From the NCBI GenBank assembly GCA_017893485.1, contig CM030358.1, positions 151,293,368 to 151,357,367 on the forward strand: DNA of 64,000 bases, in the 5' to 3' direction. Positions 22,181 through 33,759 of the stretch are shown here, in pieces; the stretch's first letter is position 1; each line of letters starts with the position of its first letter. Under the pieces are notes generated by a model. The model was not told the origin of the DNA and ran no database searches. It was given only the letters and a program-made list of their open reading frames with translations. The position numbers and the translations under genes were made by a program. The stretch is from Hemerocallis citrina (lineage: Eukaryota > Streptophyta > Magnoliopsida > Asparagales > Asphodelaceae).

Positions 22181-24391
22181 TTACCGTCTACGGCCAGTCC
22201 GCTTGCGACCGCTTGGTGTGAATTGTTTGGGAGGTTGCCTGGTCCTTTTAGGATTTCGCCGTGCGCGATGTGTTTGGGGAGAGTCAGAATCATCCGACGA
22301 CTCTTCCTCATCAGTACCCTGTTGACGACCAGGGATTATAATTGCCCTACTAACAACCTGTTTTCGCCTTAAGGGTGTTGGCGGCACATTGGCGCTCAAA
22401 TAGGCCTCAACCTGTGGACCTTCACCCGCGTCCTCCAGAGTACGACGGCACGGGGCTAACATCTCCCGGATTACCGTCTTTAAGCTCTCGGGTATTCTAG
22501 TCTTCAGGTGGCGGGCAGCTGTTCGGACAACCTCCCATGCGTTGTCAATCTACAGTTGGTGAAAAATTCCAATTTAAACATCATTCAAAATTAGTGTACA
22601 TCAATTGAACACAGTACAAATATACAAACTATATGAAATTGGACTGACCGCTTTTCGATGTGCCTCAGCCCTCGGTTGGTACATCGGCTGGGAGGAGGAA
22701 TATGCTGGAGGTGGTTCTACCTGGGCTTCGGGAATCGGAAGTTGCACCCCAGCTGGTACGGCGACCGTTCGAGAAATGAACAACCGGGTTATTCGCTTGT
22801 ACCACATCATGTATGCCTGCTGGAGGGACCCATCGTATGGTCTCGCGACAAACATCAAATTCAGTGTCATTTGATGTCGCATGGTGTTCCAGTTGGCTAC
22901 GTGGTAACGATGAAAATCAGCCCAATCGAAGTTGGGCACCCGTCCCGTTCCCCTAACCTCGTGCAACTTTTTATCGTACGACCTGACATCGGGAATCTTC
23001 TGTTGATATCCGAATTGCCGCAAGACCCGGTCAGGATACTGGAACTCCACAACCGAAAAGTTCACAAGAGGTGCTGCCGTCAACCAAAGGGATCTGTCTA
23101 GGCAGACTGGAGGAACGCGTTGCAACCTATCGGCCGAGTACGGTTCCCATGTGACGAACTCGTCCCGCATGTTGTCCAACTCATCTCTGTAGTAGGTCAG
23201 CGAATGGCGTGGGTTATCGGTCCACGTGTGTCGGCCGGCCCAATATGCTCCTACAGGAGGTAACAACTCTGCTGCCCCTGGGTCGGCCAAAAATTCCGGT
23301 ATAGGCTGAGTAATACGGGGACGTCCGATGTGGATGCGTTCCCAACTCCATATCTGCATCAGCACCATTGGGTCACCCATCTGTGCGCCACCTAAAGAAC
23401 ATATGCACAAACTCCTGTATAGTAGCGCCAGTGCCGCACTCCCCCAACTATAGCGACTCGCATACTGGAAATCCTCCAACAACCGTAGGTACATCAACGG
23501 CACGGTTGATCCGGATGAGTTCGGGAAGATAAGTCCCCCTATCAAACTAAAAATGTATGCACGTGCATAGCACACTAGGTCAGCCTCACCCGACTCGGGG
23601 TTCAAATATCCCTCCTCGAACTGGTATTTTAACCAGGTGATGTAAAGTGATTTACCCTCGAAAGCGTCATCCATCACTTCTTCCTCCGCTTTTTGTTTCG
23701 CAGCTTCTATTTGTTCATTCAATAAATCTTCATCAGAATCTGCGGGGGCATTTTCGCGGATATTTTTTTCGGCCTTCTCTTGTTCTTCAAGAACTACCAA
23801 CTGCAAGTCGATACCGAGTAAGTCCCGAACGACTTCAACTCGATCGAAGTCCATGTTTCCCGTCACGGCAACCCCATCGATTAGTAGTCCTGTTATCATT
23901 GCCACATCCTGCAGGGTCACAGTCATCTCACCCACAGGCAGGTGGAATGTGTGGGTCTCCGGCCTCCATCGCTCGACTAGAGCTGTGAGGAGTGGCCGAT
24001 CTAGCTTCACAGAGTGAATGAATCTTGCTCCATAGAAACCGGCCTCTACCACGTACGGCGTGATACGTTCATCCCAAGGAAGAACTGTGTGCTTCCGAAA
24101 ATTTAGTTTTCTATCGGACCCATTCCACACGGCTTCCGATCGGTGTTTGCCCTGCAGGGTGAGTACACTTGTGTCCACGGGTCCGGGTGATGTAACCGAG
24201 GACGACGGACCTGCCTCAGCCGATGTGGATTGACGGCCACCAACCTACACGAATAAATATAACAAATGTTATTATTGAGATAATGTTACATGTTTGTATT
24301 TAAAACCAATAATAGTAATCGATCTTACCTCAGTAGTTGGTGCGCCACTGGTGTTCCCGGACTCGATTCTTGGTTGCCTTGTTCTAGCCAT
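22181..24391 (-). CDS. Plant mobile domain (PMD) protein, three exons, 675 aa
   Basis: Exons 24391-24329, 24244-22649 and 22549-22181 join in frame with GT...AG introns. The ATG at 24391 follows a TTTTTTACAG acceptor. The protein starts MARTRQPRIESG. PMD hallmarks at about residues 80-150 are the ERWRPETHTFHLP stretch, then GEMTVTLQDVAMITGL. The domain runs to about residue 470 and contains an acidic, coil-prone insert (about 174-218). The C-terminus is basic (RRNPKRTRQPP, then GRKRTGRRR), a likely nuclear signal. PMD proteins such as MAIN and MAIL1 act in gene and transposon silencing in Arabidopsis, and PMD genes are known passengers of transposons. Here it reads inward from the right TIR, in the mudrB position. 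Its role in the element is unknown; helper for transposition or escape from silencing are possibilities only. Confidence 0.9.
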
Positions 24392-24499
24392 TTAGATACC
24401 CGTCTGTAAAAAATTAAAAAGTTGTTAAAAAAGATGACAACAAAACAAACATACCGAGATTATACTGAAAAACGCATGAATGAAAACAAAAAAATCTAT

Positions 24500-26465
24500 A
24501 AAACTTTACGACTATGTCGGATTCACGTAGGGCAAGCGACCCCAACTTGTACAAGTGAGTTTCGACTCATGGTTTGCGAGATACGGCCGTATACCGCTTA
24601 ATTAGGTTGTTTTCCAACCTCCAACCGATACGCGGCCGTATCTCTCGAACCGTGAGTCGAAATTCACTTCTACAACTTCGGGTCAGTTCTCATAGGTAAC
24701 ACCAATCAACTCGCCAAATTTCGTATTTTTGGGAGGTGGTTCGAATTGTTTTCTAATCGGCCCGTTTTTTAAAAAATTCTATGTCAAAAACTTCTCACTT
24801 GAGCAATTGACGCAATACCCCGCAAACGGCATCCGAATATTTTAAAACTTTCCGACCAGGTCCAATTCACGTAGGGGAAGCCACCCGAACTTGTAGAAGC
24901 GAGTTTCGAGTCACGGTTCGCGAGATACGGCCATCTACCGCTTTACTCGGTTTTTTTCCAAGCATAAGCGATACGCGGCCGTATCTCACGAACCGTGAGT
25001 CGAAACTCACTTCCACGAGTTGGTTTGGCTTCGCGTAGGTGATACCAACCAAATCGCAAAGTTTCGTATTTTTGGAAGATCATTTGGAGGGTTTTCTAAT
25101 CTACCCGCACTTAGAAAATTCTAAGGCTCAAACTTGTAATGCGAGGAAGTTGAGAAAACCGCCCAAATGCCATCCGAAAATTATAAAACTTTCCGACTTG
25201 GTCGAATTCACGTAGGGCAAGCCACCCGAACTTGTAGAGGCGAGTTTCGACTCACGGTTTGCGAGATACGGCCGTCTACCGCTTTATTTGTTTTTTTTCG
25301 AACCAAAACCGATACGCGCCCGTATCTCTCGGACCGTGGGTCGAAATTCACTTCTACAACTTCGGGTCAATTCTCGTACGTGACACCAACCAAATCGCAA
25401 AGTTTCGTATTTTTTGGAGGTCGTTTGCAGGGTTTTCTAACCTACCCGCACTTAGAAAATTCTAATTATAAAACTTATAATGGGAGGAAATAGAGCAATA
25501 CCGCGCAAACGGCACCCGAAAATTTTAAAACTTTCCCAATTGGTCGGATTCACGTAGGGCAAGCAACCCGAACTTGTAGAAGCGAGTTTCGACTCACGGT
25601 TTGCGAGATACGACCGTATACCGCTTTATAATAGTTTTTTTCAACCGGAAGCGATACGCGACCGTATCTCTCGAACCGTGAGTCGAAACTCACTTCTACA
25701 AGTTGGTTTGGCTTCTCCTAGGTGACACCAACCAAATCGCAAAGTTTCATATTTTTTGGAGGCCGTTTGAAGGATTTTCTAATCTACCCGCACTTAGAAA
25801 ATTCTTAGGCTCAAACTTGTAATGCGAGAAAATTGATAAAACCGCCCAAATGGCATCCAAAAATTATAAAACTTTCCGACTTGGTCGGATTCACGTAGGG
25901 CAAGCCACCCGAACTTGTAGAAGCGAGTTTCGACTCACGGTTTGCGAGATACGGCCGTCTACCGCTTTACTCGGTTTTTTCCCAACCGTAACCGGTACGC
26001 AGCCGTATCTCTCGAACCGTGAGTCGAAACTCACTTCTACAAGTTCGGGTGGCTTATCGTAGGTGACACCAACCAACTCGCACGGTTTCGTATTTTTTGG
26101 AGGTCGTTTGAAGGGTTTTCTAATCTAATCTAACCGCACTTACAAAATTCTAATACGAAAAACTATCGTGCGAAGAAGTTGAGAAAACCGCGCAAACGGC
26201 CTCCAAAAACCCTCGAAACTTTCCCACTTGGTAGGATTCACGTAGGCGAAGCCACCCGAACTTGTAGAAGCGAGTTTCGAGTCACGGTTTGCGATATACG
26301 GCCGTGCACCGCTATACTTGGTTTTTTCCAACCGAAAGCGATACGCGGCCGTATCTCTCGAACCGTGAGTCAAAACTCGTTTCTACAAGTTGGTGTGGCT
26401 TGTACTACGTGAGACGAACCTACTCGGAAAGTTTCGTATTTTTTTACGGTCATTCGCAGGGTTTT
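24500..26465. repeat. Tandem array of about 341 bp units with internal dyads (right, six copies)
   Basis: The marker CGTGAGTCGA or a one-base variant recurs at about 24651, 24994, 25335, 25677, 26018 and 26364, spacing 341-346 bases, in inverted orientation to the left array. Each unit has the same internal dyad around GATACGGCCGT. Units differ by scattered substitutions, so the array is not freshly amplified. Confidence 0.9.
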
Positions 26466-26705
26466 CAACCATAACCGCACTGAAAATTCTAACTAATTTC
26501 GTATATACAATTCTAATTCTACAAGATACTAATGCAAGAAACATAATTCGGCAATTGAATATACTTGAGGTCAACCCGATTCTACATCTATAATCTACTA
26601 ACACATTTTAATTTTTTTTCCAATTTCTAAATAAATCACTACACACAAATTCAACCAAAAAAATACAAATGTAGATTATTGGGTTCAAGAAATAGTGTAT
26701 ACCTT

Positions 26706-27000
26706 ACGGAATAGGTCGAAATCGAGCCAAGCAATGGGTTTTCGAAGAGAACTAGGGTTCCAATTTCGTATCTAGGGTTCCGAAGAGGGGAAGAGAAGCT
26801 AGGGTTTCGAACGTCGGAGTTAGGGGGTTTCAATCTTCGGAGTTGGGAGAGAAGATGGAGTTCTAGGGTTTCGATCGTCGGAGCTAGGGTTTTTTTAGGG
26901 TTTTTTTTTTTTCCGTCGTTTGGGTCTGGGTTCGTCGAAGAAAGAAGAAGAGAGCGGAAGAAAGAAGACGAACTGTAAGTCGACGAAAATGAAAAATATA
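26706..27000 (-). promoter_or_regulatory. Putative promoter and non-coding first exon of the PMD gene, in right TIR
   Basis: Inverted copy of the left-TIR promoter and leader: the TATA-like motif near 26994, the T/C-rich leader, and a donor near 26710 (minus strand). The acceptor TTTTTTACAG lies at 24403-24412, 12 bases upstream of the PMD start codon. Both genes of the element would therefore carry the same leader. Confidence 0.55.
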
Positions 27001-27207
27001 GCCTTAACCCGTTATTCCGAAGAACGGGTTAAGGCCAACTTTTTTTATTAAATTTTGCCTTAACCCGTCGTTGGCAAGAACGGGTTAAGGCAAGATTTTA
27101 TGAAAAAAAATCTGAACCGTTGGATCTTCGATCCAACGGTCCAGATCGAGGTTCGCACGGGTCCGTGCGAACCGACCCGTTCCGGCCCGTTTGCAACCGA
27201 ACAACAC

Positions 27208-27210
<3 letters not shown>

Positions 27211-27263
<53 letters not shown>

Positions 27264-27329
27264 CTGCTTATTTCGGTGTAGGAGCATATATATATATATA
27301 TATGTTGCTGCTTATTTCAGTGTAGGAGC

Positions 27330-27400
<71 letters not shown>
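27211..27400. repeat. (TA)n with two extra copies of an LTR start
   Basis: Long TA runs are interrupted twice, at 27259-27286 and 27303-27331, by the first 28-30 bases of the LTR that begins at 27401. The three copies differ by single bases. This looks like local duplication in a microsatellite after the retrotransposon inserted. Confidence 0.85.
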
Positions 27401-27405
<5 letters not shown>

Positions 27406-28002
27406 CTGCTTATTTCGGTGTAGGAGCAGATAGATAGTGAGTTAATAAATGAAGGGCACTACTAAAGTCAAACCTGTGATCTGGCCGTTATAAACTGTTA
27501 GGGCTCCAGAAAATGGATCTGGACTGTTGATTAACCTCCTGTGATCTGAATTCGACGGTGAATGATGCGGCCGACAGACCTGCAAAAACGCCTGAAACAC
27601 CGGGATGTGGCCCCGGCGACAGACCCTCCAACGCTCAAGTCAGAACCTGAAAGAGAGAAAGAGTAACAGAGTGAAAACTAGTGAATTGTTAATTACCTGA
27701 TGACTGAAAAGGGGGAGGAGTATTTATAGGTCTGAGAGTCATTCTAGAAGCCGAATCATGACCGTCGAAGAGATAAGATATCCCTGTGAGGGGATAAGAA
27801 ATCGGACTCCTAACCATCATGGGTTGGGTGTCTCTCTTAGTGGGCCTAATCTGTCACTATTTATGGGCTTGAGAGAAGCCCATGTTTTGGAGTGGGCCCA
27901 GACCTGTAAAATAGGCTTGTGATGACTAATCTGCCTGTAGATGCTCTGAGATCCGTGCAGGGATCGTACGGCTCTGATTTGTTGCAATTTTTACCATCAT
28001 CA
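27401..28002 (-). repeat. 3' LTR of element A
   Basis: A 602 bp LTR, TG...CA, aligned along its length with 37690-38339. It carries a TATTTATAG motif near 27720 in both copies. Confidence 0.9.
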
Positions 28003-30410
28003 TAAGCCCCCCACTCCCGGGAGGCGATTTGTATGACTTTCGGGAAGTAGTACGTCTTATTTTTAGAATCTGGCGAATAATCTTAGCAGTCGGAGTGTTC
28101 GGAGATACATGGAATTGATTTGTGGCTTCTGTAGACAGTGAATATATTCCTGAATTTTTTCATATTTTTTCGGATTTTTCCGAATTTTCTGGAATTTTTT
28201 TGAGAATTTTCTGTGATTTTTCCATAGTTCTTCGGATTTCTCCGAATTTTATGGAATTTTTACAATTTCAAAATCACACTTTCGAATTTTATAATTAATA
28301 AATTCAATTTAATTATTTTTTCGGATTTTTAAATTATTTTTCTGAATTTAAATAATTATTTATGAATTTTTTAATCAATTTTTCGAATTAAAAATGATTT
28401 TTAATTGATTTTTTGGATTTATCGGGGTTGGCGCGAGATTTGAAGTAATCTGGGGCACCCATCATGGCTGGGCTCGCGCGCTGAGGCGATCAGACGGCTG
28501 AAAGGTTTTGATCAAGCCGAAAAAACCTGAAGCGCTGATCATGGGCTGGCGCGAAAATCTTGGAGATCCGACGGCGTTGGGCCATCTTCTTCCACCCCTT
28601 AGTTCGGCGAACGTTTTCGCAGAGCTATTTTCTTCCTCTTTGTCCCGTAGCTCGGTGAATGCTTTAGGATGTTCGCGCACTTTCTGGGTCGCTGCACTTC
28701 ATCTTCGTCGAGGTACCATGCCGTTGAGCCTTTGCCACGTCGACTCACCACCTCGAAGTGAAGCTTGTGGAGCTATGGGGAGATTCGGCCTAGCTATGGT
28801 GATAACTCACCTTTGCCGAGCTACGGAGCTTCTTCGCTGAGCTATGGAGCTTGAGCTCTGGCCGAGTCATCTCCGTTTCGCCGAGCTGTGGAACTCCAGG
28901 GGTTTTTGGGTTTTGCCGCATTTCGAAGCTCAAGCTCTCACCGAGGTGTTACGGTCTTCGCCGAGCTATGGAGAATCGCCAAGCTATGGAGAAAGTCACG
29001 TCGCCGAGCTATAGTAGCTCTGACTTCGCCGAGCTGTGGATTCGCAGAGCCGTGGTAGCTCGTTCGCCGAGCTACGGAGCGAGAGATCTCGCCGAGCTAT
29101 GGTAGCCCGTTTCGCCGAGCTATGGCCCTCCGAAGTTTTGCCAAGCTATGGTAGCTCGTTCGCCGAGCTATGGCCCTCCGAAGTTTCGCCGAGCTATGGC
29201 AGCTTGTCGCCGAGCTATGGACAAGGAGATTTCGCTGCACTATGGACTCGCGGAGCTACGGTAGCTCGTTCGTCGAGCTATGGTAGCCCGTTTTGCCGAG
29301 CTAATGAGTTGTGGTTCTCACCAGGCTATCGAGCCGTGGTTCTCACCGAGCTATGGAGACTCGTCTTCGCCGAGCTATGGAGTTAGAAATTTTTTAATGC
29401 CCTGTTTTTGAATTCCATGGGTTTCGGCGAGGAGAACCACGACCTGGAGCGATGGTGGGGTCATGACGGCGAGTGGAGGAGCTCGGTTTGGTCGAGACGT
29501 TGGCTTGAGGGGGAGTGACGACGAGTGTGGGCGAGCTCCATCTTCGAGTTTTCGACGGAGAACTTCGAAGGGTTTTTGGCGCCAAAACTTGAAGAAGAAG
29601 AAGAAAGAAGAGGAGGAGAAGCGGAGCGGTGCGACTTTGGGTTTCGGGTTTTGGATCCACAACCCGTTTACACCCCCTTTAGTGTTCACTTGATTTCTGT
29701 TGCGGGTTTGGGTCGCAGACCCGACCTGTTCCGCCCCTTTTCCTCTTCTTAGTCCACCGAAAGTTTTTTTTTGGATTTTTTGAGAGTATTTTGGAGCTTT
29801 AAACTAGGAATTGGGTTCACACAAAAATATTCATATAAGTTTCGTGTATCAGCAACAAATACATATATGTGCATCTTCATGTGAGTATACCCATCGTCTA
29901 GTTTTCCAAAAAAATCTCGCTTTCGCTCGGAGTTGGCTCGACTTTGTTGTGGTGTCTTCTCGTTGAGGTAGGAGTAATATTGTGCTTGGATTGTTGAAAT
30001 AGGTTTCAATCGAAAGAGTTAATCTTGGAGTTGTCACGGGATAGTAAGCTTTGTCTCAAGAGAAGCTTGGTGTTTGATGAGTTTTTGTGGTGGTGTTCAT
30101 AGTGCCCACCAAGTGTTTGTAATTTTGCTCCCCCCACCATAGTCACCAAGTGTTTTTGAGATTGCCTCTTCCATGATGTTCATAAGGTGTTTGTGAGATT
30201 GCTCCTTCCAAGACGTTCAGAAGGTGTTTGTGAGATTGCTCCTTAGTATTGCTTCTTCTGTCGACCGAACGTTGTGACGACCGTTCGTGTTGTCGACTGA
30301 CTATATGGTTGTTGAGTTACTGCTACTGTTGGACCCGGATCAATGTGATTTGACCGTCAATTCATTGAGAAGAGCCTAGATGTCGCCATGTGGCGATTTT
30401 ACTCTCTCTG
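28003..30410. other. Non-coding part of element A with GCCGAGCTATGG repeats
   Basis: First AT-rich with repeated TTTTTCGGATTTT phrases (28140-28420). Then GC-rich, with a dense array of TCGCCGAGCTATGG-type units at about 28940-29390, spaced irregularly by 14-60 bases. Open frames through the array are by-products of its composition. It lies between the 3' LTR and the antisense gene. Confidence 0.6.
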
Positions 30411-30414
30411 GTCC

Positions 30415-30422
30415 TATAAATA
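30415..30422 (+). promoter_or_regulatory. TATA box of the antisense gene in element A
   Basis: TATAAATA within CCTATAAATAGGGG, followed by a C/T-rich leader (30440-30500). Element B has TATAAAA at 53122 before the equivalent gene, which supports a true promoter opposite to the main transcript. Confidence 0.65.
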
Positions 30423-30598
30423 GGGGTTGATCATATCCCCCATTCCTCATTTACCACATTCCCTTTCTCTCTCCTAAAAAATTTTGGAGAGCTTCTCTCT
30501 AGAAATCGATGCGTCACATTTGGTGGTGCTAGCTTCAGTTGTTAGTTCGGAGTTTCTTCCGCTTGGACTATGTAACTTTCTTGCGACTGTTGTTTGCC

Positions 30599-33500
30599 AT
30601 GTCTAGTTTTCTGTCGATTTGTGCCTCTACTAGATCAGGTGGTCTAGATGGAGAAGAGGGTGTCATGCCTGATCACCTTTCTGGAGTGAAGGGCGTTCGT
30701 GGTGAGGCTGATCGTTCTGCCGTTGTGGAAAAGATCGTCGAACCTGAGAGAGATAGGGGGTGTAGGCTCCAGACCCCGTTGTTCCTTGTTCCAGAGTTGA
30801 TTAGGAATACTTGGTAGTAGATCAACAGTTCCTGAGGAGCGGCATGGAAAACGATGAATCAGAGCTTGTTCATACTACTGAGGCTAATCATACCGCCACC
30901 ATTCTTACACGCGATGAGTTGATCGTGATGAGAGCTAGTTTTGGCATTCCTAGTGAGTACATCCTACTCCTGCCAGGGCCTGGTGTCAGGGTGTGTTACG
31001 CCATGTTGGAGGAGTATTGTTTCTTTCCTTGTGACGCTTTCTTCGCGGGACTTCGTCTACCCCTCTATCCCTTCGTTAAAGAAGTACTTAATTGGTATCG
31101 GCTGTGCCCGGTGCAGCTGATGTCAAATACATAGAGGCACATCACTGGCTTCGTCTTGCAGTGCCGCCAACTCGGAGCTGTGCCGAGTCTCGCGGTGTTT
31201 AGAAGACATTTCAAGCTTAACCAACTCAGCCAAATAGAGGAACGTTGGTATCTCATCCCTCGAAGAATAGGGGGCTGGTTGATACTCCTCGATCATTAAG
31301 ATGCTGGAAGGAGAAGTTCTTCATTGTTCGTAGTGCCGAGCCGTGGGGAATTCCCACTACTTGGAGGGAAACTGTTCCTTCGGCAGTGCAAGTAGAGCCA
31401 ATAATGAGCGTAGAGGAGAAGAGCCTTAGCGACGCGCTTCTAGGGCTGAAGGTGTTGTCGTGGCAATATATTACCAATGAAGTGCTCTTTGAAGACGGCC
31501 TTAGACTGGCTGTTCCTAGTATGATTCTGTTGATACTATTTTCGTGCCTTGTTATCCATGCGTTTGTCGATTTCTAGCTTTTTGAGTTATGCCTTTACTG
31601 CTTTCCTTTGATTTTATGGTTTTTGACTATTCCATGTTTCATCTCGCAAGCAAGATGGACATGGATTTTGAGGATATCTTTGCAGAGCTGGATGCAATAC
31701 AGAACAAGAGGGAAGAGGAGCCAAGGAAGCGGAAGAGGACGGTGTTGCGTCCTACTTCTTCCCTGAGCTTACTGCCCACGGTTCCCGTTGCACAGACTGA
31801 GTCCTCTGTAGGGGTGCCGCCTGCCGTTGGGGCAGGTTCTTCTTTAGCTGCCATCGTGGCTAGTGTCGCGTCAACCCCACTGACTGCTACGGCTACCGCA
31901 GTGCTTGTTAGTCAGGGAGATGTGGTCTACACTCCCGACTGGAATGTGAAGGCCCAGGAGAACTTTTTGGGGAACTCCGCTGCTTGTCTTGAGGCCTGTC
32001 GCCACCTCCCTACTCCTTCTGACAGAAAGAGGTTGAAGATGGAGCCCCTGAGAGATCGGTCTTGGAGATTGCGAGGGCACATGTGACGGTATGGCATAGT
32101 TTCCTTAGTTATTTATGTTGTGCTCCCTTTTCTTACATTGTTATGTTTTTAACTGATTTCTCCTTGTTCAGGCGATGAGCCACTTCGGGCACTTGGTAGA
32201 CTTTTACGTGACCGAAGAGAAGAACATGAGGGCTCGCATCACTCGTGCCAAAAAAGACAAGAAGAAAACCGCCAAGGTGTCCAAGGCAGAGCTGGAAGGG
32301 ATGAAGAAGAATGAGTAGGAGGTGCGCCTTGAGTTGGAGGCGTTGGCCGCAAAGGTGGAGGGGATGTGCCTCGAGCTAGAGGCATCCACAGAGAGAGAGT
32401 CAGCGTTAGAGAAGAAGAATGTCGATCTTCTATTGGAGCTAGAGAAGGCCCGCACTGACGCGGCCTCGGATGTGAAGGTGGAAGTGGCCAAGGTCCATGC
32501 GGAGTGTAAATCGAAGCTTCGGGGGGTGATGTTAAGGTCCTATATCTTGGCGATCTCACATGTGGTGGAGCGCGTTCCCGGTTTTGACGAGAAGGGCTAC
32601 CATGTGATGCTTCGATCTGGTGAGCCTCTAGATCCCAACAGGAAGGACAATGTTGAGGCTGATACTCCTTCGGGAGGTGCGAACAGCGATTCTGGGAAGA
32701 AGGACAAAGGGAAAGGCGCAGCTGGAAGTGCCTTGTCAGAGATGATACCGAAGCAGGTGGATGCTTGATTCACCTTGATGTACTTTTTTTTCTTTTCAGT
32801 CTATTGTTGGATTGTTTTGTCTTAGACTTTGTAGTTTGCTTCTGTGATGCCTAATTGCGGACTGACCACCGCATCTCTGTATTTCCTTTCAGTGTTTTAA
32901 AGAAACTATCTTCTAGACTGGTTATTGCTTGTCATGTTGTGTTGATGTGCCTTAAAGCGGTGTTTGCTTGTGACACTTTGTACTTTGATCCTATGTCTGA
33001 TTATACTTTTGGGTTTGCTGACAGGTGACCGTGGGATCTGATAAAGATCCCCGCAGTGACGAGGTGGGGCGCCTCCGCAAGCAACTGCGCATAACGGAAT
33101 TGGCCTTCGACCATTTGCATGTTCAATCGGATGAGGAATGGTTGAAATCCATTCGCCTTAAGTCGGTACTAGTTAAGCGGGATTGTGAGTTAGCACTCCT
33201 ATATTCCAGTCGTCTGGCAAGCTTGCCACTACCTTCAAAAGTGACAAAGGACAGCATTGGGAAATGCGCCCTACTCAGGGAGATAATTGTTAAGAAGGAC
33301 TTGGAGCTATACCGCCTCCAGGCAAGGCTTGGTGGGTTGCGGACGACAAGCACCCCTCATGTTGTCGGTTCTAGGGTGGACCAGCTGGTTGGAGCGAAGA
33401 AAAGCACCACGACTGTTGTGAAGGATTGTGTGACGGTAGGAGGAGCTGGGCCGAGTGTCGGGGGAGCTGTGCAAACAGCGTTGGTGCCCTTTCAACACCC

Positions 33501-33725
33501 CATAGGCGCTCCGAGAGGAGCATCGGCTTTGTTGAGTCTAACTTTGGTTGGTGGAGAGTCACTCACCTCGTGTGCCGGTCAGCAATCACAGTCACTGGGA
33601 TCGAGTTTGCTGTCCAAGGTGCTGGCAGCCAAGGGAAAGAGGTGGCTGTCAGGCGTTCTACAAGGAGGCTCGTGTCTCTCAGGAAAAATGTTTCTCGCCC
33701 AGTAAGTCGCAGGGATGGCTTGTAA
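30599..33725 (+). pseudogene. Antisense gene of element A (putative gypsy-type transposon domain)
   Basis: Encoded opposite to gag. The first exon starts MSSFLSICAS at 30599. After a frame change, 30811-31131 carries ASFGIPSEYILLLPGPG and LRLPLYPFVKEVLNWY, which match the plant 'putative gypsy type transposon' (Transposase_28) pattern. Further pieces are an acidic and basic segment (31653-32085), a coiled-coil segment (32171-32766, ELEALAAKVEGM then LELEASTERES) and a final segment (33025-33705). Introns with GT...AG separate several pieces. Internal stops and a frame change near 30805-31300 indicate decay, or a structure I did not resolve. Similar antisense genes are known in Tat-lineage elements such as Grande; their function is not established. 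Confidence 0.7.
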
Positions 33726-33759
33726 ATCGAGTTGTGTGGTTGATGTCTCCTTACTTGTA

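Larger units (their letters stand above)
4459..27209. mobile_element. 22.75 kb autonomous Mutator-like element with transposase and PMD genes
   Basis: The ends are long inverted repeats: the left end reads GAGTGTTGTTCGGTTGC, and the right end read inward gives GGGTGTTGTTCGGTTGC. Similarity continues for about 2.5 kb inward on both sides. Inside are a FAR1/MULE transposase gene (plus, next to the left TIR) and a plant mobile domain gene (minus, next to the right TIR), converging on a roughly 13 kb repeat-rich middle with nested Helitron sequence. Both flanks are TA repeat, so a 9 bp duplication is possible but not provable. Two intact genes each abutting a TIR argue for one element and not two chance fragments. 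Confidence 0.85.
24490..27209 (-). repeat. Right terminal inverted repeat of the large MULE
   Basis: Inverted copy of 4459-6960 with the same order of parts: six 341 bp units, AT-rich stretch, T/C-rich leader (26706-26960 on the minus strand), two hairpins (about 27000-27036 and 27055-27095) and the GC-rich outer end. It is slightly longer than the left copy because of one extra tandem unit. Confidence 0.85.

Noticed and set aside
22605..23101. Plus-strand frames opposite the PMD gene
   Set aside because: Shadows of the PMD coding exon.
24178..24391. PMD gene starting at a non-ATG codon at 24178
   Set aside because: An upstream ATG exon (24391-24329) splices in frame, so the start is at 24391.
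27060..27423. Frames with long IYIY runs next to the right TIR
   Set aside because: Same reason: TA repeat plus TIR sequence.
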